DNA of 33,412 nt, taken from the NCBI RefSeq assembly GCF_001039355.2, contig NW_019775454.1, forward strand, positions 345,818 to 379,229, in the 5' to 3' direction. The notes beneath the pieces are model-generated. The model did no database searches and was not told the DNA's origin. It saw nothing but the letters and a program-made list of their open reading frames with translations. A program made the translations under genes and the position numbers. Positions within the stretch are counted from its first letter, which is position 1. Each line of letters begins with the position of its first letter. Below, one piece after another: positions 30,901-33,412 of the stretch. This DNA is from Lingula anatina (taxonomy: Eukaryota; Brachiopoda; Lingulata; Lingulida; Lingulidae).

Positions 30901-33195
30901 ACTTACCAGACTCTGCCCCTGGAAGAAAAAATGTGTAGATAAAAGAAATCGTAATATAATGTTAAGAAGCATGATTTAGTCTCTGGTATAACCCTTATCG
31001 ACGTGAGATTGTTTAGTATCATTAGCAGTCTTAGAGGTTTTTGTTTGTGTAAAATCCATAACATTTCCAAAGTTACAAGTTCAAAGCTATTCTCTATCCC
31101 CTAATAAATTTGTGACGTTTAACATGTTTCAACATGTAAGATGTAGTTTCTTGTGCAAAATATTTAATGAAAATATGCAATTAACAGTAAGAATAATATG
31201 GCTATGAAAAATTAATGTATACTGAAGTATACACAGTTATGCTATTAAAAGACTCTAGTGCTCTTTTATTGACAAAATAAATTGAAACGAATAGCGTTTA
31301 TTGTCCCTAAATTGTTTATACTTACTCATTCTTTCTGAAATTAAAAAAAAATGGATGAGTATAAATGTGTTATAAATTTTAAAGCCACATCAGGTTATCT
31401 ACCTTCTAAACAAATGTAGTTAGACGTATGATTGTTTTATATCTTTAGCAGTCCAAGAAGTACTTGTTTTTGTAAAATTCATTACATTCAAACTCACAAG
31501 TTCAAAGCTATTCTTTAACCCATAACAAAGTGTGAAGTTTAACATGCTTTATCTACATTATTATAAAATGTTTTTTCTAATTTAGAATTTTTGACCCTCA
31601 AATTAAATACAATGTACATCATCAAAAGCATACACGATAATATAATCAAGCACTTTAATTCGATTATCCTTCTAAATTTTAAAATAGCTTTATTTTATTT
31701 AATCTTGATTTTCAATACTTACCCGATTCTTTCCCTAGAATTAAAAAAAGTTGATAGAAAGCTTAATGTAGATTTAAATGATGCATGATATAGTCTCTCG
31801 TCTTACCTTTATCTTCATATGATTGTTTAATATCTTTATCAGTGTAAGAAGAACTTATTTGTGTAAAATTCATCAAATTTCCAAAGTTACAAGTTAAAAG
31901 CTAATATTTTACCCCTAACAAAGTTACTTTATTATATCGAATACTAACCTTGTTCTTGGTCTGAAAGAAAGATATATTGTATATATAATTATTGTATCAC
32001 GAACTGTAATGTCACATCAGGAAACCTTCCCTCCTACCAGTATCTATGTAGTCATTCTGGTAAAAAACTTTATGACATACATATTATACGAGGTTGGATA
32101 GAGTGTTTCACAATTTGTAATGTTCACCAAAGGTGCATGCAAGTATTTCCTGTAATGTCTTAATGAAAATATTCCATATTAGAGTTTGGATAGAACATTT
32201 CACAAATTACAAACTTCAGAAACGTGTACTAAAATATACTATAAAAACAACCCACTACAAAGTTACTTTCAAAAGGATTACATATATTCTATATGGTCTA
32301 CTGTAACAATACTTACCAAAAAGTCTACCTGAAAGAAATGTATTTAATATTATTGAAAACGAAAACAGTAGTTTGTTTTATAAATGTAAACGCCACATGA
32401 TGTAAGATCTCAAGGTAATATGAGGTCTAATATCCTTATTATCTGATATATAGCTGCTCTAGCAGTCTTCGATGAAATTGCTTACAAAATCAATATTAAC
32501 TACAACAGTACAATCATGTTATAAACAACTCCAGTTTGAATTAACTTATAAGAGAGTGTCATATGTAAATATATGTAAAATTTGGATTTTAAAATTAAAT
32601 GTCACATCATATCAGCTTCAGTAAAACCCATATCAAGGTATCAGGCTAAATATATTTAAGCACATAAGTTAAAGTTACTCGTGTAAAAATATTTATGAAA
32701 ATATGCAATATTTGAGATGGGATAAATGTTCTGAATTTCACAATGTTTACAGCAGGTGGAAACACCATTTTGTAGAAATGTTACAATTAAAATATCCAAT
32801 ATCAGAGTTTGGATAAATGCTTTTTCAATCACAAAGTATAAATTAAGTGTCAACCATTATCTTAAAAAGGTATACTTCAATTGTATGGTCTTCCTTTATA
32901 GCAGGACATATTTTTTATGTTTTCTGTTGTCCATAATACTTACGGCTTCTCCCTGAAAAAAAAAAAAGAATTGTCTCGAATTGAAGTTTGATTTTTTGTA
33001 AACAGATCTCTGACCTTATCCAAGTATGAATTTTCCATACAGATCTCAAATTGAACTAAAATATTAAGCCAGTATCTTAACAAAGTTCAAGTCCTTTTTT
33101 TTTCTTACTAAAACTCCACAAATCTTTAAACCTTTTACACAGCTTAGTTATTAAAATATATTTAACCTTTCTTCCATACATACATAAGCAATCAC
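17663..33195 (-). CDS. Gene B: Roc-COR GTPase with C-terminal death domain and microexon-built N-terminal segment
   Basis: A split minus-strand gene, apparently intact; its 5' end lies outside the window. Coding exons, 5' to 3': 13 candidate microexons (33184 down to 26678), P-loop exon 25992-26201, G3 exon 25165-25455, G4 exon 24577-24713, COR exon 18188-19397, death-domain exon 17663-17928. Phases 1,1,1,0,1 are respected at every junction and no stop occurs until 17663. The product is a ROCO protein: Roc binds GTP, COR dimerises and couples nucleotide state to output, and the death domain recruits partners. This domain order matches the C-terminal half of DAPK1-type proteins; many invertebrates have expanded such genes, and a role in apoptosis or immunity is inference. 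No kinase, ankyrin or leucine-rich repeats are visible here. The Gypsy element sits in its COR/G4 intron. Confidence 0.8.
18188..19397 (-). CDS. Gene B, COR-domain exon
   Basis: The exon is 1210 bp, preceded by CTGTTGTGCAG and followed by GTAGGT. It is phase 0 at the start and phase 1 at the end, which fits both neighbours. It begins ERMRVAKEKF, directly continuing from the Roc G4 exon. COR hallmarks are GKRYGLNIAEKVFPFLRFY, IVILDPQWLIDAFASLITV, a long acidic helix-rich centre, YLVPCVL and the PPLYLMFDGGFCPPGLFHRL strand segment. The exon is open throughout, unlike its gene A paralogue. An apparent ATG further upstream in the same frame is intronic. Confidence 0.88.
19764..19768. repeat. Gypsy target-site duplication, left
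   Basis: TAAGT directly precedes the 5' LTR and recurs directly after the 3' LTR at 24356-24360. Confidence 0.9.
19769..19923 (+). repeat. Gypsy 5' LTR
   Basis: 155 bp, TGTAGTATATG to CATCACA. It contains AATAAA at 19848-19853, a candidate polyadenylation signal. It differs from the 3' LTR by three transitions. Confidence 0.93.
19925..19935 (+). promoter_or_regulatory. Primer-binding site
   Basis: TGGCGACAAGG begins one base after the LTR. TGG pairs with the CCA end of a tRNA, and the rest resembles, with one mismatch, the complement of animal tRNA-Ser(GCT). Primes minus-strand DNA synthesis. The tRNA identity is inference. Confidence 0.65.
19940..20080 (+). pseudogene. Gag N-terminus in a shifted frame
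   Basis: An ATG 17 bp after the LTR opens a 46-codon frame starting MEEEEPQAVNLTHIPTFPPF, which has the look of the N-terminus of Gypsy gag proteins (the FPPF segment before the first helix). The similarity carries on in the other frame at about 20038-20045, within an A run, where the long ORF begins. I infer a one-base deletion there. Translation from this ATG would stop at 20078-20080. Confidence 0.6.
20035..23970 (+). CDS. gag-pol: Gypsy gag-pol polyprotein
   Basis: 1311 codons. Gag helices occupy residues ~1-160. A two-part zinc finger follows (C194, C197, H203, C207, then CCHC C214-C217-H222-C227). The aspartic protease is DTG at 268-270. Reverse transcriptase spans ~390-590 with SIDD at 546-549, where the usual Tyr of YxDD is Ser. 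RNase H has D695, E737 and D762. Integrase has an HHCC finger (H914, H918, C947, C950) and the DD35E triad D978, D1031, E1067. A GPY/F-like segment (CGPQTYVVQI) and a basic tail (RRYPQRERKAPERL) end it. The ATG at 20035 is probably internal, since gag-like sequence continues upstream in another frame. The body is otherwise open, but the RT active-site change may make it inactive. Confidence 0.93.
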   Translation: MGKWKERFENLMVALNIKNFQQKRAMLLHLAGEEFLDIFENLPDRGDLYEDAVASFGQYVRSHHNPEFEIFKFRSCKQEPSETIDSYHIKLRQIGANCGFENLDREIKSQFIQGCTSHKLRIKALSDQTLTLNNLLTHARALELSEQRSHIMEGDTSPTTVYAVKKSAQAQAPKPHKPSHNKSKTQPKQGFRECWFCAGEYPHNGVCPAKGKICRKCNKLNHFQIKCRSKENKTKPDHVPISTVNGNKCSKYTIALQVSSQPIDFELDTGASVTLISQDLYESKFKDHPLRQSDLHLTSYCGNPLNLLGEITVTVTYNDQSVDLPLVVVEGSKPALSGQNWLEKIKLDWSSVFSVQSDPKLKSLLSQYKDVFAPSQGSIKGFEADVYIPEGTTPIFKIAYSVPYLLQDKVKSQLLEAVEKGHYTKVESSKWASPQVTVVKPSGDLRLCGDYKVTVNTVLDKDPYPLPTIQSVLAKHAKGKFRSKIDLHEAFSQLKLSEKSKQYLTINTLIGLLRPERMPYGITTAPQQFQRVMDQVFDGIEEAACSIDDILITTDTVEEHYIALQRVLQRLRQYNIRARLSKCSFIQKRIDILGHTLDESGIHPSAKNMENIMNMPKPENVLELKSFLGMLNFYGKFIKNMSIQVSTLNRFLSKNVEWNWTKECDAAFNAAKSAISAESCLTPYDPKRPIVLACDASSVGIGAVISHIMEDGSERPIETASRTLSKAEKNYAQIEKEALAIIFGVKKFHMYLYGREFTLITDHLPLVKIFNSHTGIPSLAAARMQRWSLILSAYNYKIRYRKSADNASADCFSRLPNKNSEPSEDNEFVIHCVSFTEELPVKASDISKATMKDPVLSRVYDFTLNGWPSYFKDDSLMPYFRRRNELTVDQGCILWGLRVIIPPCYRDHLIRELHEEHHGIVRMKSLARGYLWWPGLDSGIESLVSGCDECQSSRALPAVAPLIPWSFPSRVWERVHIDFFEKDNRSYLILIDAYSKWIEVEEMQSTTALKTIDVLRSWFARAGLPEIIVSDNGPQLTSGEFRKFCEMNGINHKLIPPYHASTNGAAERSVQVVKQGLTKQMLENREGSRSLRLSQLMMLYRITPQSTSGVSPSDLFMKRQIRSKFSLLKPSLSMSVETKQEKQCQYQDKCPKSRHFNLYDKVRVRNFRGGQEKWVPGCIVKVCGPQTYVVQIGRLKRFVHIDHIIGSTVSNEMPFSDEDNVTLPSRENVESDNQTKTEFEQPEPRFYSEPVQIEHESSDTMDNSDAKLPDKSEASSTFVFDDVEASPTVDKQPVRRYPQRERKAPERLTYT
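24189..24200 (+). promoter_or_regulatory. Polypurine tract
   Basis: AAGAGGGAGAGA immediately before the 3' LTR, the expected primer for plus-strand synthesis. Confidence 0.8.
24201..24355 (+). repeat. Gypsy 3' LTR
   Basis: 155 bp, 98% identical to the 5' LTR (three transitions). AATAAA at 24280-24285. Followed by the TAAGT target duplication. Confidence 0.93.
24356..24360. repeat. Gypsy target-site duplication, right
   Basis: TAAGT, identical to 19764-19768. Confidence 0.9.
24577..24713 (-). CDS. Gene B, Roc exon with G4 motif
   Basis: 137 bp between the acceptor GGTTATTTCAG and the donor GTAAGA. It enters in phase 1 and leaves in phase 0, which fits the G3 and COR exons. It encodes DFLKFWQNSIHTQTEVV and ICPRIILVGTHRDQLGKTEE. 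LVGTHRD is the ROCO form of the G4 guanine-specificity motif (THxD in place of NKxD). Confidence 0.87.
24885..24956. repeat. (AT)n microsatellite
   Basis: 36 copies of AT in an intron of gene B. Confidence 0.97.
25165..25455 (-). CDS. Gene B, Roc exon with G3 motif
   Basis: 291 bp, preceded by TTTTTATTTTTAG and followed by GTATGT; phase 1 in and out. It encodes KDVKKSMQTATIRIDEKTM, LLTLWDFGGQYVFYTTHQTF and RAVYLLVFDLTKEL. DFGGQ is the DxxGQ switch-II motif; the glutamine used for GTP hydrolysis in small GTPases is kept. The YTTHQ segment is characteristic of Roc domains. A shorter relic of this exon is at 15183-15305 in gene A. Confidence 0.87.
25992..26201 (-). CDS. Gene B, Roc exon with P-loop
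   Basis: 210 bp between a weak acceptor (GTCATTTATAAAG) and the donor GTGATA; phase 1 in and out. It encodes MHQAACAEGTQKVYRTNVIV, then the P-loop GHYGTGKTHL, then LLGETFTEDDHVTNGIKVSG, whose VTNGI threonine is a candidate G2. The donor is confirmed by phase agreement with the G3 exon. The start is the least certain boundary; it is chosen because it leaves the preceding codon as G plus AA, matching the G that ends the nearest microexon. Confidence 0.82.
26522..26530 (-). pseudogene. Decayed microexon
   Basis: The donor side is preserved (GTAAGTATCAT) and the upstream side resembles other microexon acceptors, but reads CTTTCAC where CTTTCAG is expected. The 9-nt body would be GGAAAATTC. The missing AG suggests a lost exon. 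Confidence 0.35.
26678..26689 (-). CDS. Gene B microexon 13 (12 nt)
   Basis: TTTCTTTCAG | CAAGGAAAAAAG | GTAAGTTT. In phase 1 it adds A-R-K-K (with the G of the previous exon) and leaves G for the P-loop exon. A second in-frame donor (GTAGGT) 12 nt further on would give a 24-nt version. Confidence 0.65.
26812..26820 (-). pseudogene. Decayed microexon
   Basis: Aligned by its flanks (TTTCTGCTGTCC against TTTCTGTTGTCC) to the microexon at 32944. The acceptor is present (CTATCAG) but the donor position reads ATAAGA instead of GTAAGT. The 9-nt body would be AGAAACGTC. Confidence 0.4.
27412..27423 (-). CDS. Gene B microexon 12 (12 nt)
   Basis: TTTCTCTAAG | ATGAAGACTTCG | GTAAGTATTAG. Phase 1 gives D-E-D-F. 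The acceptor is AAG, weaker than the CAG of its neighbours. Confidence 0.6.
27788..27799 (-). CDS. Gene B microexon 11 (12 nt)
   Basis: CTTTCTTTCAG | ATCAAGAACAAG | GTTAGTATTCG. Phase 1 gives D-Q-E-Q. It is a duplicate of the microexon at 31950; their single base difference is synonymous in phase 1. Confidence 0.7.
28155..28166 (-). CDS. Gene B microexon 10 (12 nt)
   Basis: ATATTTCTTTCAG | GTAGACTCTTTG | GTAAGTATTG. Phase 1 gives G-R-L-F; phase 2 has a TAG stop. Duplicate of 32317 with one synonymous change (CTC/CTT). Confidence 0.7.
28443..28454 (-). CDS. Gene B microexon 9 (12 nt)
   Basis: ATTTCTTTTAG | GTGGTTTATTTG | GTAAGTATTG. Phase 1 gives S-G-L-F. The matching place in duplication copy 2 (about 32570) has lost the exon. 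Confidence 0.65.
28784..30354. other. Intronic stretch without intact microexon
   Basis: About 1.6 kb in which I find no acceptor/short exon/donor triple as clean as elsewhere. Diverged fragments of the array repeat occur (for example TCACAATTTACAGTGCTCAC near 29173 and CACATCAATTAG near 29504). Confidence 0.5.
29280..29291 (-). pseudogene. Possible decayed microexon
   Basis: An acceptor-like TTTTTCTTAAG is followed by the 12-nt body TGGGAAAGTGTG, but the donor position reads CAATGA. Upstream flank (TACATGTTTTT) resembles other microexon flanks. Weak. Confidence 0.25.
30461..30466 (-). CDS. Gene B microexon 8 (6 nt)
   Basis: A strong pyrimidine run and TTTTTCAG | AAAGGA | GTAAGTATGC. Phase 1 gives E-R. 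It corresponds to the 9-nt exon at 31326 with three bases fewer, so frame is kept. Confidence 0.5.
30907..30918 (-). CDS. Gene B microexon 7 (12 nt)
   Basis: TTTTTTCTTCCAG | GGGCAGAGTCTG | GTAAGTATTGG. Phase 1 gives R-A-E-S. Duplicate of 31723. Confidence 0.7.
31326..31334 (-). CDS. Gene B microexon 6 (9 nt)
   Basis: TTTTTAATTTCAG | AAAGAATGA | GTAAGTATAA. Phase 1 gives E-R-M; phase 0 would put a TGA stop here, which argues for phase 1. Confidence 0.55.
   Translation of the reverse strand, partial: KE
31723..31734 (-). CDS. Gene B microexon 5 (12 nt)
   Basis: TTTTTTTAATTCTAG | GGAAAGAATCGG | GTAAGTATTG. Phase 1 gives G-K-E-S. Compared with 30907 the middle codons are GAA/GAG and TCG/TCT (synonymous) and AAA/GCA (Lys/Ala). 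Confidence 0.65.
31950..31961 (-). CDS. Gene B microexon 4 (12 nt)
   Basis: ATCTTTCTTTCAG | ACCAAGAACAAG | GTTAGTATTCG. Phase 1 gives D-Q-E-Q, identical in protein to 27788. Confidence 0.7.
32317..32328 (-). CDS. Gene B microexon 3 (12 nt)
   Basis: ACATTTCTTTCAG | GTAGACTTTTTG | GTAAGTATTG. Phase 1 gives R-R-L-F after the 9-nt exon, or G-R-L-F after an exon ending in G. Confidence 0.7.
32944..32952 (-). CDS. Gene B microexon 2 (9 nt)
   Basis: A pyrimidine run, TTTTTTTCAG | GGAGAAGCC | GTAAGTATTATGG. Phase 1 gives W-R-S after the preceding exon and leaves C. Confidence 0.55.
33184..33195 (-). CDS. Gene B microexon 1 in this window (12 nt)
   Basis: TTGTACTTTTAG | GTGATTGCTTAT | GTATGTATGG. 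Phase 1 reads xGT GAT TGC TTA T without a stop. The donor differs from the GTAAGT of most others, so this is less sure. The gene must continue upstream outside the window. Confidence 0.45.
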
Positions 33196-33329
33196 CTAAA
33201 AGTACAATATATCATATTAAAAAAAACAACTATATTATGAATTTTAAAGTCACAAAATTTCAGCCCTCCTAAAAAGTCTGTATGTTATAATTTCTGAAGA
33301 GATTATTACAGAATATGGCCATCTATGTC

Positions 33330-33359
33330 TTTTTTTTTTTTTTTTTTTGGGGGGGGGGG
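33330..33359. repeat. T run followed by G run
   Basis: About 20 T followed by about 10 G; a homopolymer tract of uncertain true length. Confidence 0.9.
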
Positions 33360-33412
33360 ATCATATTTCTATGAGTTTTTTTACAATATCTGTTTCCCAA
33401 ATTCCTAAACCT

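Larger units (their letters stand above)
30355..31110. repeat. Segmental duplication, second module, copy 1
   Basis: Matches 31221-31925 in the same orientation (for example CATCAAAAGCATACACGATA in both). It carries microexons 30461 and 30907. Confidence 0.85.
31221..31925. repeat. Segmental duplication, second module, copy 2
   Basis: Second copy of 30355-31110, carrying microexons 31326 and 31723 and joined directly to copy 2 of the first module. Confidence 0.85.
31923..32883. repeat. Segmental duplication, copy 2 (two microexons left)
   Basis: Second copy of 27757-28783. Around 32570-32585 it lacks roughly 65 bp that in copy 1 contain microexon 28443 and its donor and acceptor. Confidence 0.9.

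Noticed and set aside
30223-33110. Possible 15-18 nt microexons at 27435, 30231 and 33107 with GTAGGA or GTAAGA donors
   Set aside because: Acceptors lack a pyrimidine tract and the flanks do not match the array pattern; too easy to find by chance in AT-rich DNA.
26678-33195. CRISPR array or bacterial repeat system
   Set aside because: The recurring short blocks are not identical repeats with even spacing; splice signals, modular duplication and the eukaryotic gene context explain them.

Overview
The window looks like nuclear DNA of an invertebrate animal, most likely a marine one such as a bivalve. It is AT-rich, its genes are intron-split with long introns, and it holds several degenerate retrotransposons, minisatellites and microsatellites, with no bacterial-style operons. 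The species cannot be fixed from the sequence, and the bivalve suggestion is inference.

The host content is a tandem pair of minus-strand genes for a Roc-COR GTPase (ROCO family) ending in a death domain. Gene B (last exon at 17663, running leftward from beyond 33 kb) looks intact. From 3' to 5' on the plus axis it has a death-domain exon (17663-17928), a COR exon (18188-19397), a Roc exon with the THRD G4 motif (24577-24713), a Roc exon with the DFGGQ G3 motif (25165-25455) and a Roc P-loop exon (25992-26201). All splice phases agree. Gene A (12319 to about 15305) is a 5'-truncated, frameshifted and stop-containing copy of the same 3' half.

The standout feature is upstream of the P-loop exon. 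Between 26678 and 33195 there is an array of 13 candidate microexons on the minus strand. Ten are exactly 12 nt, two are 9 nt and one is 6 nt. Each sits between a recognisable AG acceptor and a GT donor, all have lengths divisible by three, and all are open only in phase 1, the phase the P-loop exon needs. The array grew by segmental duplication. The base differences between the two cleanest duplicated microexon pairs are synonymous in phase 1. Because every unit is symmetric, any subset could be spliced in or out, giving a combinatorially variable peptide just before the GTPase domain. The design resembles the micro-exon genes of schistosomes but is in a ROCO/death-domain signalling gene.

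Mobile DNA: (1) An L1/Tx1-type LINE on the minus strand occupies 5807-11595, flanked by a 14-bp target duplication and inserted in a ~75-bp minisatellite downstream of gene A. It is dead: ORF1 has two stops, an internal deletion removes the rest of ORF1 and the endonuclease, and the RT ORF has frameshifts. (2) Nested in the LINE leader is a 9815-11201 element with direct repeats in the order A1-ORF-(B1)-A2-B2, the arrangement of Ngaro-type tyrosine-recombinase retrotransposons; an assembly gap (10409-10591) falls inside it. (3) A Ty3/Gypsy element (19769-24355) with 155-bp LTRs, a 5-bp target duplication and a 1311-codon gag-pol ORF lies in the COR/Roc intron of gene B, antisense to the gene.

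The left 5.6 kb has no gene I can support. It holds a 145-bp foldback element, a 134-bp exact tandem duplication and simple repeats.
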